Notes: generated from the letters alone by a model not told the origin. DNA of 64,000 nt from Bradyrhizobium nitroreducens (GCF_002776695.1 NZ_LFJC01000003.1:125573-189572); one strand, 5' to 3'. Numbered from the stretch's first letter, positions 19,262 to 27,812 are shown. Made by a program: numbers and translations.

Positions 19262-20308
19262 ATGATCATGGAATCCGCAATTCCTGCGCATCTCGAAACC
19301 ACGCGTACGCGCCACAAGCGCGTGCCGGACGATTACCAGCCGCCTTATCCGTCCTTCGTGGCGCGCTACAGGCCCGGTGTGAGCCGCGTCGTGATGGCCT
19401 ATTTCGGCGTGCAGTATCGCGGCGCGGCGCCGGTGGCCGCAACGGAGGCGCTCGCCGAAATCGCGGAGCGGTTCGCCGTGGCAGGCGGGCCGTCGCATTG
19501 GGACCGCGCCCGCTACGTCGACCAGGTCGGCCATGAGACCATCGTCTCGGTTGGCTATTGGGACGATATCCCGCGCTTCGATGCCTGGTTCGAACCGGCG
19601 CGCGAGGCCTGGACCGGCCGGCAACGCGAGGGCATCGGCACCTTCATTGAGGTGCTGCGTCCCACGGTGGCGCGGCACGAGACGCTGTTCTCCTCGCCCG
19701 ACCGGACCGAGGGCGTTGCCGCCATCGCGGGCGGCATGAGCGGCGAGGTGCAGGAGCACGCCTATTGGGGCGGCATGCGCGACCGTATCCCGCTGTCGCA
19801 AACCGACGCGATGGCCCCCGGCGGTGCGCCCGAGCTGATCCGCGACGGCGCGCGGCTGCGGGTGGCCGCGCACGACAATCTCTGCCTGATCCGATCCGGA
19901 CAGGACTGGAGCGACACCGAGGCGTCCGAGCGAAAGCTCTATCTCGACGATGTCGAGCCGGTGCTGCGCGAGGGCATGGACTTTCTGCGCGACGACGGCC
20001 TTGCGGTCGGTTGCTATGCCAACCGCTACATGCAGGTGCTCCAGACCGACGGCCGCGTGAGCGAGAAGTCCTATGGCCAGAGCTGGTGGAAGAGCCTCGC
20101 CGCGCTGGAGCGCTGGGCGGAGTCGCATCCGACCCATGTGAAGATCTTCGCTGCGGCGATGAAGTATCTGTCCACGCTCGGGCCGTCAGCCAAGCTGCGG
20201 CTCTATCACGAGGTCACCGTGGCGGCCGCGGACGAGCAGTTCTTCGAATATCTGAACTGTCATCCGAAGACGGGTATGTTGGCGGCGGTCGAGACGGTGG
20301 TCGCTTAG
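19262..20308 (+). CDS. oxd: Aldoxime dehydratase (haem protein)
   Basis: Aldoxime dehydratase removes water from an aldoxime to give a nitrile, with the substrate nitrogen bound to ferrous haem. The 348 residues match the family (about 350), including PPYPSFVARY near the start and HYWGxMRDR-like AYWGGMRDRIP in the middle. His residues in LYHEV and NCHPKTGM near the C-terminus are candidates for the haem ligand and catalytic distal His; I cannot fix which is which. AGGAGG precedes ATG 19262. It shares an operon with the nitrilase. Its stop overlaps that of the convergent HAD gene. Confidence 0.9.
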   Translation: MIMESAIPAHLETTRTRHKRVPDDYQPPYPSFVARYRPGVSRVVMAYFGVQYRGAAPVAATEALAEIAERFAVAGGPSHWDRARYVDQVGHETIVSVGYWDDIPRFDAWFEPAREAWTGRQREGIGTFIEVLRPTVARHETLFSSPDRTEGVAAIAGGMSGEVQEHAYWGGMRDRIPLSQTDAMAPGGAPELIRDGARLRVAAHDNLCLIRSGQDWSDTEASERKLYLDDVEPVLREGMDFLRDDGLAVGCYANRYMQVLQTDGRVSEKSYGQSWWKSLAALERWAESHPTHVKIFAAAMKYLSTLGPSAKLRLYHEVTVAAADEQFFEYLNCHPKTGMLAAVETVVA

Positions 20309-20943
20309 ACCACGCAATGGCCGAGCAGCTCGGGATGGGCGGCGCAGATGTGATGTGCGCCGGCGTCCCTGAGCTCGGCCTCGCTACCGTAGCCGTAGAG
20401 CACGCCGATCGCGGTCATGCCGTTGGTGCGGGCGCCCACGACGTCGTGGCTGCGGTCGCCGATCATGATCGCGCCGCCGGCATCGACCCTGGTCTCGTCG
20501 AGCGCGTAGCGCAGCAGGTCGCGCTTGTCGACGCGGGTGCCGTCGAGCTCGGAGCCGAACACGCGCTCGAAATAGGGTTTCAGGCCGAAATGATCGACGA
20601 TGCGGGTGGCGTAGACCGCGGGCTTGCTGGTCGCGATGAACATGCGCTGGCCGGTCGCGGCGAGCGTCGTCAGCGTGTCCACGATGCCGGCATAGGCCTC
20701 GTTCTCGAACAGGCCGATATCGGAAAAACGCTCGCGATAGAGCAGCAGCGCGCGGTCGGCTAGCTCGTCGGTTCCGGTGAGCTTTTTCAGGCTGGCATGC
20801 AGCGGCGGGCCGATGCACCAGGTCAGTTCATCCTCGCTCGGCACCGCGACGTCCAGCCGCTCCAGCGCGTACTGGATCGAGCGCGTGATCCCCGGCTTCG
20901 GATTGGTGAGCGTGCCGTCGAGATCAAAGAAGATTGTAACCAT
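20305..20943 (-). CDS. HAD-superfamily phosphatase (phosphoglycolate phosphatase-like)
   Basis: A cytoplasmic HAD hydrolase of 212 residues with all family motifs: FDLDGTL (motif I, nucleophile Asp and acid Asp), a Ser/Thr in IATSKP (motif II), Lys in KRDLLRYAL (motif III) and MIGDRSHD (motif IV). The helical cap between motifs I and II is of the Gph/5'-nucleotidase type. It could act on phosphoglycolate, pyrophosphate or nucleoside monophosphates. Its stop codon overlaps the aldoxime dehydratase stop on the other strand. Confidence 0.87.
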   Translation of the reverse strand: MVTIFFDLDGTLTNPKPGITRSIQYALERLDVAVPSEDELTWCIGPPLHASLKKLTGTDELADRALLLYRERFSDIGLFENEAYAGIVDTLTTLAATGQRMFIATSKPAVYATRIVDHFGLKPYFERVFGSELDGTRVDKRDLLRYALDETRVDAGGAIMIGDRSHDVVGARTNGMTAIGVLYGYGSEAELRDAGAHHICAAHPELLGHCVV

Positions 20944-21245
20944 GCTGGCCGTGCCCGTGTCGATATTGCCGCCGATGACTTGACCTAAACGAGGCCGAAG
21001 GCCAAGGCAACGCCGCCTCGTCGATTCCAGGAACCGTTTTAAAGCTCGCTATTGGCGGGGCGTGAGCGTAGTGTCCTGCCATCACCGCCCTTCCCATGGC
21101 ATCCATCGGTGACTGAGGGTCACTCGCGCTCCCGCCGAACGAGGAGGAGCGAGTATGTCTCGATTTCGACTCACCGATTCGAACTTGCCGCCGGTGGTCG
21201 CCCCGCCGTTTCCATTGCGCCTGGTGACCGCTGCGGCCGTTCTGA
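20944..21245. other. Gene-free gap upstream of small ORF
   Basis: About 300 bp between the HAD gene start and the next small gene, on opposite strands. It should hold two divergent promoters. I see no RNA gene, repeat or convincing motif. Confidence 0.4.
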
Positions 21246-21440
21246 ATGGATAGGACGCCGCTCCAATATCTGGTGAGCGGGCGCGATCAGAGCGGCTACG
21301 TCAGCTTGGCGCGCGCCACGACGGCCGCAGCGCTGAAGAAGGCGAGAGAGCTATTGCAGGAAGGCTATATCGACGTGCGGATATGCACGCCGCAAGGCCG
21401 GATTCTGCTGTCTGACGAGTTCGACCAGTTCGAGGCGTGA
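21246..21440 (+). CDS. Conserved-looking 64-residue hypothetical protein
   Basis: MDRTPLQYLVSG opens a small soluble protein with a balanced, charged composition and a mixed alpha/beta look (helix ALKKARELLQEGY, then strands VRICTP and GRILLSDEF). I recall short proteins of this kind in Bradyrhizobium genomes without an assigned role. It lies upstream of the secreted 58-residue gene and the glycosyltransferase on the same strand and could be part of the same transcriptional unit. Confidence 0.55.
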   Translation: MDRTPLQYLVSGRDQSGYVSLARATTAAALKKARELLQEGYIDVRICTPQGRILLSDEFDQFEA

Positions 21441-21495
21441 GGAGCGCGAGGCGCCAAATGGCGTCCCCGGATTCGCAGCGAGGAAACATGACTTC

Positions 21496-21672
21496 ATGAC
21501 GATGCGTGTTGTCGCATTGGTGCTTGGCACTTTCCCGCAAGGTGCTGCCGCGAAGGAGCCGGACTGCCGCGCGATCGAGAGCACGAGCGGCCGGCTCGCC
21601 TGTCACGATGCTGCGGTTCCGCCGACAGCGATAGCTCCGACATCAAGCGAAATCATCGAGGTGCCGACATGA
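21496..21672 (+). CDS. 58-residue exported protein with CRxI...RLxCxD motif
   Basis: The frame starts at ATG 21496 (MTMRVVALVLG) and its TGA at 21670-21672 overlaps the ATG of the glycosyltransferase gene, an ATGA junction that implies translational coupling. A short hydrophobic leader ends near GAAAKEP. The mature part has two Cys in DCRAIESTSGRLACHD, similar to the C-x-x-I-x(5)-RL-x-C-Y-D motif found near the N-terminus of many exported proteobacterial proteins. It is below usual ORF cut-offs. Function is unknown, but location and motif support a real gene. Confidence 0.5.
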   Translation: MTMRVVALVLGTFPQGAAAKEPDCRAIESTSGRLACHDAAVPPTAIAPTSSEIIEVPT

Positions 21673-23960
21673 CGCCACTCCGCCGTATCGCCGTCATCGG
21701 CAACTCGCTGCCTCGCCGGTGCGGAATTGCGACCTATACGACCGACCTGAAGAACGCGATAGCGATTTCACGCCAGGATCTCGAGACCTGCATCGTGGCA
21801 ATGACCGATCGCGGTCAAGCCTATGATTATCCTCCAGCGGTCGCGTTCCAGATCAAGGATGACGATATCGAGGATTACATCCGGGCCGCGGACTTCCTCA
21901 ATGCCGGCCGGTTCGACACCGTGTGTCTGCAGCACGAGTTCGGGATTTTCGGCGGTGAAGCCGGGGCCCATATCCTCGTGTTGTTGTCTCGCCTTGCCAT
22001 GCCGGTCGTGACGACGTTCCATACCGTGCTGGCCGATCCGACATCTGCGCAACGGACGGTCCTCGAGCGCATCGTCGAGGCGTCGTCGAAGGTCGTGGTG
22101 ATGGCCAACAAGGGCCGCGAACTGCTGCGCGAGGTCTACCTTGTGCCCGACGACAAGATCGAGGTCATCGCCCACGGCATTCCCGATGTCGCCTTCGTCG
22201 CGCCCGATGCAGCGAAAGCCAAGCTGGGATTCGAGCAGAAATCGGTCATCCTGACATTCGGCCTGTTGTCACCGAACAAGGGCATCGAGATCATGATCGA
22301 CGCCATGCCGTCGATTCTGAAGCGCTGCGAGAATGCGGTGTACGTCGTGCTCGGCGCAACGCATCCCAACCTGGTCCGAAACCAGGGCGAGGCCTATCGT
22401 GAGAGCCTGGTGGCTCGGGTGCGCGAACTCGGAATTGACGATCAGGTGGTCTTCTTCGACCGGTTCGCCGATCTGGCGACGCTGCTCGAATTCATCTCGA
22501 TGTGCGACGTCTATGTCACGCCCTATCTCAACGAGGCCCAGATGACGTCGGGAACCCTGGCCTACAGCTTCGGACTGGGAAAGCCGGTCGTCTCGACGCC
22601 TTACTGGCATGCCCGCGAGCTGCTTGCCGACGGGTATGGCGTCCTGGTGCCTTTCAGCGACGCCACGGCGATTGGCGAGGAGATCGCAGACTTGCTGACC
22701 GACGACGCTCGCCGGCAGGCGATGTCCCGGCGCGCCTATGCGGCGAGCCGGACGATGACATGGGAGCGGGTGGCCGAGCGCTACGTGTCCGTCTTCGAGA
22801 ATGCGCGGCATGGTCATCGGTTGAAGGTTCTCGCGCGCTCCGAGGTGAGCTCGCCGGAGCCTCGTAGCCCCGCGCCGCCCGACATGCAGATCGGTCATTT
22901 CCTGTCGATGTGCGATGATGTCGGACTGTTCCAGCACGCGGTACATTCGGTGCCGGATCGCGCGCACGGCTATTGTGTCGACGACAATGCCCGAGCACTG
23001 CTGCTGGCCTGCGTCCTCAATGGTCCAGGCGAACAGCCGCTGTCGGAGGTCTTGACGAGCCGGTTTGCAGCATTCGTGCAGCACGCCTGGAACCCCGACA
23101 CCGGGCAATTTCGCAATTTCATGGGCTTCAATCGAACCTGGCTCGAAGACCGAGGGTCCGAAGACAGTCAGGGGCGGACGTTATGGGCTTTGGGCGAGGC
23201 CGCACGTAGAGACGCCAGCCCGGCCCGGCGCCTGTGGGCGGCGGCCTTGTTCGCCCAGGCATTGTCGATCGCGGCGGGCTTTCGTTCGCCCCGCGCGTGG
23301 GCGTTCACGTTGCTGGGCTTGGACGCCTATTGCGCGGTGACTCCGGACGATCTCCATGCCAGGGAAGTTCGGCATTCCCTTGCCGACAAGTTGATGGCTT
23401 GTCTGGCCTCGGTCGAGACACCGGACTGGGTGTGGTTCGAGGACGGGCTGGCCTACGACAACGCGCAACTGCCGCAGGCGCTGATGCTCACGGGCATGGC
23501 GACGCGGGCGCCTCAATATCTCGATGCCGGGTTGAGGTCTCTGCGCTGGCTCATGGCGCAACAGACGACCGCGGCAGGGCATTTCCGACCGGTCGGCACC
23601 GCCGGCTTCGGCGAGCGGCGGCAACATCCCCGTGCCTTCGATCAGCAGCCCGTGGAAGCAACGGCAACGATCGCTGCCTGTCTCACGGCGTGGCGGGCCG
23701 AGGGCGATGCCGAATGGAAGGCCATGGCAACGCGGGCCTTCGCCTGGTTCCAGGGCAGCAACGATCTCTCGGTGGCGCTGGTCGATCCGCTCACCGGCAG
23801 TTGCAGGGATGGCTTGCACCCCGATCGCGCCAACGAGAACCGCGGGGGCGAGTCGGTTGTTTGCTATCTCCTCGGACTTGCGGAGATGCGCCAGCTTGCG
23901 CGCGTCAATCCGAGCCTGACGCGGCCTACGGCGTTGCGCGCCGTGAGCGCCCGAACCTGA
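21669..23960 (+). CDS. GT4-family glycosyltransferase with large C-terminal domain
   Basis: The 763-residue protein has an N-terminal GT-B glycosyltransferase (about 1-385): the RRCGIATYT loop at the start of the acceptor domain, LTFGLLSPNKGIEIMIDA in the donor domain, and GTLAYSFGLGKPVVSTPYWHA with the nucleotide-sugar site. The C-terminal 370 residues look like an alpha/alpha-barrel or six-hairpin type fold rich in Trp and Ala, such as seen in glycosidases or lyases. It is cotranscribed with a GH130 enzyme. The donor is unknown; mannose is suggested only by the GH130 partner. Confidence 0.82.
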   Translation: MTPLRRIAVIGNSLPRRCGIATYTTDLKNAIAISRQDLETCIVAMTDRGQAYDYPPAVAFQIKDDDIEDYIRAADFLNAGRFDTVCLQHEFGIFGGEAGAHILVLLSRLAMPVVTTFHTVLADPTSAQRTVLERIVEASSKVVVMANKGRELLREVYLVPDDKIEVIAHGIPDVAFVAPDAAKAKLGFEQKSVILTFGLLSPNKGIEIMIDAMPSILKRCENAVYVVLGATHPNLVRNQGEAYRESLVARVRELGIDDQVVFFDRFADLATLLEFISMCDVYVTPYLNEAQMTSGTLAYSFGLGKPVVSTPYWHARELLADGYGVLVPFSDATAIGEEIADLLTDDARRQAMSRRAYAASRTMTWERVAERYVSVFENARHGHRLKVLARSEVSSPEPRSPAPPDMQIGHFLSMCDDVGLFQHAVHSVPDRAHGYCVDDNARALLLACVLNGPGEQPLSEVLTSRFAAFVQHAWNPDTGQFRNFMGFNRTWLEDRGSEDSQGRTLWALGEAARRDASPARRLWAAALFAQALSIAAGFRSPRAWAFTLLGLDAYCAVTPDDLHAREVRHSLADKLMACLASVETPDWVWFEDGLAYDNAQLPQALMLTGMATRAPQYLDAGLRSLRWLMAQQTTAAGHFRPVGTAGFGERRQHPRAFDQQPVEATATIAACLTAWRAEGDAEWKAMATRAFAWFQGSNDLSVALVDPLTGSCRDGLHPDRANENRGGESVVCYLLGLAEMRQLARVNPSLTRPTALRAVSART

Positions 23961-23988
23961 TCTTCTCACTCAGCGAGGCCGGGATCCC

Positions 23989-25287
23989 GTGTCACAAGTT
24001 TCTTTCCTGAACCGGCAGGGGCTTTATCTGCGCCCCGATCCAGCGCGGGTGATCGTGCGGCCATTCAAGCCGGCAACCGAACCCCGCGACCTGAATCCGA
24101 CCGACAAGATGCGTGCAAATCACATCGTCGACCGGGTTCTTGGGCTCAGTCCGGAAGCCGTCGCGGATCAGCTCGCGGATGTCCTGGACAATTTCCAGGG
24201 GCGACATCGTAACCTTCTGGAGCGGTTCGAGGCCCGCGCGGATGAAATGGAGGATGCTTTCGCGACGCACGGCCTCTTCTCGAAGACGCAGCGTCAGCTG
24301 ATCGGCGCCTATTTTCTCAGCGAGTATTCGTTCGAGGCCTCTGCCTTGTTCAACCCCAGCATCGTCCCGCACCCCGATCAATCGACGGCACCGAAGGGTG
24401 GCGCGCGCTTCATCGTCAGTCTCCGGGCCATCGGCGAGGGCCATGTGTCGTCACTGACGTTTCGAACCGGAACGATTGCGGCTGACGGAAGCCTGGCCGT
24501 CGATCCGACGGCGCGCCTTGCCTCGGTTCCCCGCATCAGCCATCGCGCATCCGGGCCGGACGGCGATCGTGTGGAATTGATGTTCGCTCCGGAGGAGGAC
24601 CTCAGCGAGCGGGTCATCTTTCCCGTGACCGATTCCCAATCTAACGGCATCGAGGATGCGCGCTTTGTCAGATTCAGCGACGGCGGTCGAGAAACCTACT
24701 ATGCGACCTATACGGCCTATAGCGGACGGGCGATCCGGTCCGAGTTGATCGAAACCAGCGATTTCATGTCGTTTCGAATGACGCCTTTGCGAGGCGCAGC
24801 CGCAAACAACAAGGGCATGGCGCTGTTCCCCCGCAAGATCGGCGGCAGCTATGCCATGATCGCGCGACAGGACAATGAGAACCTGTATCTGGTCTATTCG
24901 GACGACCTCTACACATGGGAGGGCGGCCGGCTCCTCCTGAAACCGCAGTTTCCATGGGAGTTCGTCCAGATCGGCAATTGTGGGGCGCCCATCGAACTGG
25001 ACGAAGGTTGGCTGCTGCTGACGCACGGTGTCGGGCCGGTCCGGAAATACTCGATCGGAGCGGCGCTGCTCGACAAGCGCGACCCGTCCAGGGTGCTGGC
25101 ACGTTCGGTCGAGCCGCTGTTGCGGCCTGAACCGTCCGAGCGCGAAGGGTATGTCCCGAACGTCGTCTACACCTGCGGCGCGATGAGGCACAATGACCGG
25201 GTCATCCTGCCATATGCCGTGTCGGACACCTTCTCCAGTTTTGCAACGATGAGGATTTCGGCGCTCATCGAGGCGATGTGCCGCTGA
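23989..25287 (+). CDS. Glycoside hydrolase family 130 protein (mannoside phosphorylase type)
   Basis: GH130 enzymes phosphorolyse or hydrolyse beta-mannosides on a five-bladed propeller. Family marks are seen: GIEDARF (GVEDPR in most members), NNKGMALFPRKIGG, and GNCGAPIELDEGWLLLTHGV. The N-terminal 100 residues are helical and extended compared with the shortest family members. It starts at GTG 23989, 28 bp after the glycosyltransferase. The Pro to Ala change in the EDPR motif is a small oddity. No sugar transporter is adjacent, so the substrate is probably made inside the cell. Confidence 0.85.
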   Translation: MSQVSFLNRQGLYLRPDPARVIVRPFKPATEPRDLNPTDKMRANHIVDRVLGLSPEAVADQLADVLDNFQGRHRNLLERFEARADEMEDAFATHGLFSKTQRQLIGAYFLSEYSFEASALFNPSIVPHPDQSTAPKGGARFIVSLRAIGEGHVSSLTFRTGTIAADGSLAVDPTARLASVPRISHRASGPDGDRVELMFAPEEDLSERVIFPVTDSQSNGIEDARFVRFSDGGRETYYATYTAYSGRAIRSELIETSDFMSFRMTPLRGAAANNKGMALFPRKIGGSYAMIARQDNENLYLVYSDDLYTWEGGRLLLKPQFPWEFVQIGNCGAPIELDEGWLLLTHGVGPVRKYSIGAALLDKRDPSRVLARSVEPLLRPEPSEREGYVPNVVYTCGAMRHNDRVILPYAVSDTFSSFATMRISALIEAMCR

Positions 25288-25323
25288 GCGCGGCTTTCTC
25301 GAACGTTGACGTCAGGAGCACAG

Positions 25324-25518
25324 ATGAACGAGCGACTTGAAACATTGAAGAAGGCCCGCGATCGCATGATCGAGGACAGAGACACCCATGCGAAGGTGCT
25401 GGCCGCTCCCTTCGATCGCGACAATGCCGAGCGCGCACGGAACAAATTCGTCGAGCTCCAAACGTTGATTGACGCCCTGGACCGCGCAATCAGGGCAGAA
25501 CATCCCGTCTCGGCTTAA
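25324..25518 (+). CDS. 64-residue helical hypothetical protein
   Basis: A soluble protein that looks entirely alpha-helical and highly charged (MNERLETLKKARDRMIEDRD, then ERARNKFVELQTLIDALDRAI), possibly a short coiled coil. AGGAG upstream supports ATG 25324. It follows the GH130 gene after 36 bp on the same strand and is likely the last gene of that operon. No family is recognised. Confidence 0.6.
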   Translation: MNERLETLKKARDRMIEDRDTHAKVLAAPFDRDNAERARNKFVELQTLIDALDRAIRAEHPVSA

Positions 25519-25580
25519 GGCCGATACGAGCGAAAGGCGGGCCTCGCAGACATTCCATTGCAGGACCGCCGCGCTGCATT

Positions 25581-26648
25581 TTACTGCTGTCTCGCCCATG
25601 CGACGATCGCGGCGGCATCCGCGCCGGCCCGTGCTTCCCAGGCGGCGATCGCAGGCGTTGCCGCCTGTCGGAGCGCGGCGATCAGGGAGGCCGGCGCCGG
25701 CTCGACGATGCGCACGCCGTTGTCGCGCATGCGCGCGTAATTCTCGGTGGTGCGGTGGGTCAATAGCGCGAACTGGCTTTGTTCGGTCTCGGCGGCGGCG
25801 GCCAGCACCTCGCGCTGCATCGGCTCGGGCAGTTCGGCAAAGGCGTCGTTGCGGACGAAGGCGATCGAGACCGGCATCGCATAGTTGATGGCGGTGAAGT
25901 GCGGCAGGAAATCCCAGAGCTTGCGTCCCGCGCCGCCATCGCCGGAGGTGAGGAATGCGTTCAGCCGATGCTCCTTCAATCCGGCGAGCGCGGCGTCCAT
26001 CGGCAGGAATTGCGCGTTGGCGCCGGCTGCGCGCATGACCTCGCTGAAATTGGAATCATAGGCCAGCAAATTCAGTTTCGCCAGGTCGTCGGCTCCTTCC
26101 AGCGCACGCTCCGACCAAAGCCCCGTGGCGGGCCAGATCGTCAGATAAAGCAGCTTGAGGCCGCGCGCCGCCAGTGCCTTCTCGTAGAGCGGGCGCGCCC
26201 GCAAGTTGGTGGCGCGGGCGAGTTCGGCCGATTGCACGAGGAAGGGCAGGGTGGACAATCCGAGCACCGGGTCGATGCCGGAGAGCGCGCCCGCGAAGGC
26301 ATCGCCCCCGGCGATCCGGCCATCGAGCGCGGCGCGCGGCATCTCGCCCGAATTGATCTTGAGGCTGTTGTCGTACGCGTTCGCCACGGTCACGAAACCG
26401 TTTGTGCGCGCCGCCACGCGACCGGCGAAGGTGGTGAGGCCGATCCCGGAGATGTTATTCTCAGGGTATTCCGTGGTCATCCGCCAAGTAACCTGGGAAG
26501 TGACCTGGGAAGTGACCTGGGAAGTGACTTGAGAAGTAACTTGGGACGTGACGCGCGGATTCTCTTCCGCGGCGGCTGGGGCAAGGCCCAGCACGACGAG
26601 CGCGACAAAGGCGAAGATGACGCGGATCCGTTTGGCGGGGTGACGCAT
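25581..26648 (-). CDS. TRAP-type transporter substrate-binding protein (DctP-like)
   Basis: A periplasmic solute-binding protein of about 355 residues. The signal peptide runs to about residue 28 (GLAPAAAEE). The mature start WRMTTEYP and the later SDGG/GAGRKLWDFLPHF and PVSIAFVRNDAFAELP segments are TRAP/DctP-like. Between signal and domain lie five VTSQ units. The start codon is uncertain: ATG 26648 opens on the signal peptide, while 26672 and 26693 are in frame; none has a good ribosome-binding site. No dctQ or dctM membrane genes are adjacent, so it is an orphan receptor. Confidence 0.75.
   Translation of the reverse strand: MRHPAKRIRVIFAFVALVVLGLAPAAAEENPRVTSQVTSQVTSQVTSQVTSQVTWRMTTEYPENNISGIGLTTFAGRVAARTNGFVTVANAYDNSLKINSGEMPRAALDGRIAGGDAFAGALSGIDPVLGLSTLPFLVQSAELARATNLRARPLYEKALAARGLKLLYLTIWPATGLWSERALEGADDLAKLNLLAYDSNFSEVMRAAGANAQFLPMDAALAGLKEHRLNAFLTSGDGGAGRKLWDFLPHFTAINYAMPVSIAFVRNDAFAELPEPMQREVLAAAAETEQSQFALLTHRTTENYARMRDNGVRIVEPAPASLIAALRQAATPAIAAWEARAGADAAAIVAWARQQ
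26493..26552 (-). repeat. Five 12-bp tandem repeats inside the TRAP receptor gene
   Basis: Five 12-bp units encode VTSQ five times. The three units at 26493-26528 are identical; the units at 26529-26540 and 26541-26552 differ at two and three bases. Length change in whole units keeps the frame. Confidence 0.95.
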
Positions 26649-26784
26649 TGGGAGAGACAGGTCAGGCAGCATATTGGCAACTCGTCGAACCATGGCAGGA
26701 TGTCACAACTGGGCAGCTCACCTTGTTGCACGCCGCATCGGCACGCGCCACAGCCGCGCCTGCCCATGGTTGAGGCGGATTGCA

Positions 26785-27786
26785 ATGCCCATGATCGCCG
26801 CGCTGCTCGTTTCGGCGACGCAGGCACCGGCGGCGGATGACCCGCCTACAAAGCCCGACGCCGCGGCGCCGAGCGTCGAGGAGCCCGCAAAGCCGCCAGA
26901 GAAGCCCCAGGAGAGATCCCAAGAGAAATCCCAAGAAGAATCCCAAGAAAAATCCCAGGAGAAATCCCCCGACGCACGCGAGAGCGACACGCGGGAGTCG
27001 ATCTGCCTGATCGTCGAGGCCGCCGCACGCGATGCCAATCTGCCGCTGGAATTCTTCGCCCGGGTGATCTGGCAGGAAAGCCGTTTCCAGGCCGACGCCG
27101 TCGGTCCCACGACACGCAGCGGCGAGCATGCGCAGGGGATCGCGCAGTTCATGCCGGGCACGGCAAGCGAGCGCGGGCTGCTCGATCCGTTCAACCCGGT
27201 GCAGGCGCTGCCGAAATCGGCGGAGTTCTTGAGCGAGCTGCGCAGCCAGTTCGGCAATCTCGGCCTTGCCGCGGCCGCCTACAATGCCGGCCCGCGGCGC
27301 GTGCAGGAATGGCTCACCGGCACCGGCGGCATGCCCGAGCAGACCCGCAACTACGTCTACGCCATCACAGGCACCAGCGTCGATGCCTGGGCCAAGGCAG
27401 GAGCGACCGGCAAGGGCCCGCCGAGCTCGCCGCCGACGAGCTGCCGCGATCTCATGGCGCTGCTCAAGCGCGCGCCGAATGCCTTCGTCGCCGAGCTGGA
27501 GCAGCATGTCGAGCTTGCGGCCGCAAAGGCCTGGGGCGTGCAGCTCGCCGCCGGCTTCGACCGCAACAGGGCGCTGGCGATGTATTCCCGCGCCGTGACG
27601 CGGCTCAGCACCGTGATCGGCGAGCGCGATCCGAGCCTGCTGAGCTCGGTGATGCGCAGCCGCGGCACGCGCGCGTTCTACCAGGTACGCATCGGCGCGG
27701 ATACGCGCAGCGAGGCGGATGATCTCTGCGGCCGGATCAGGAAAGCGGGCGGGGCCTGCTTCGTGCTGAAGAACCGGGGTGTGTGA
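26785..27786 (+). CDS. Lytic transglycosylase with SPOR-like C-terminus
   Basis: A periplasmic murein-cleaving enzyme. The SLT fold is clear: catalytic Glu in VIWQESRFQADAVGP, then AQGIAQFMPGTASERGL and AAAYNAGPRRVQEWL. The last 40 residues (AFYQVRIGADTRSEADDLCGRIR...GACFVLKN) resemble a SPOR domain. A signal peptide and a Gln/Glu/Lys/Ser linker with five QExS units precede the enzyme. I chose ATG 26785, with GAGG nine bases upstream, giving 333 residues; ATG 26674 would add an Arg-rich stretch. It is divergent from the TRAP receptor gene. Confidence 0.85.
   Translation: MPMIAALLVSATQAPAADDPPTKPDAAAPSVEEPAKPPEKPQERSQEKSQEESQEKSQEKSPDARESDTRESICLIVEAAARDANLPLEFFARVIWQESRFQADAVGPTTRSGEHAQGIAQFMPGTASERGLLDPFNPVQALPKSAEFLSELRSQFGNLGLAAAAYNAGPRRVQEWLTGTGGMPEQTRNYVYAITGTSVDAWAKAGATGKGPPSSPPTSCRDLMALLKRAPNAFVAELEQHVELAAAKAWGVQLAAGFDRNRALAMYSRAVTRLSTVIGERDPSLLSSVMRSRGTRAFYQVRIGADTRSEADDLCGRIRKAGGACFVLKNRGV
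26908..26967 (+). repeat. Five 12-bp tandem repeats inside the lytic transglycosylase gene
   Basis: Five units of QE[RKE]S are encoded by near-identical 12-mers (CAAGAGAAATCC type). They lie in the linker after the signal peptide, 355 bp from a matching-period array in the divergent neighbour. Confidence 0.95.
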
Positions 27787-27812
27787 GCGGGCGGGCTAAG
27801 TATCTCTCCGTT

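Noticed and set aside
26493..26967. Possible CRISPR-like array at the 12-bp repeats
   Set aside because: Units are adjacent with no spacers and are in frame in two coding regions; this is a tandem repeat.
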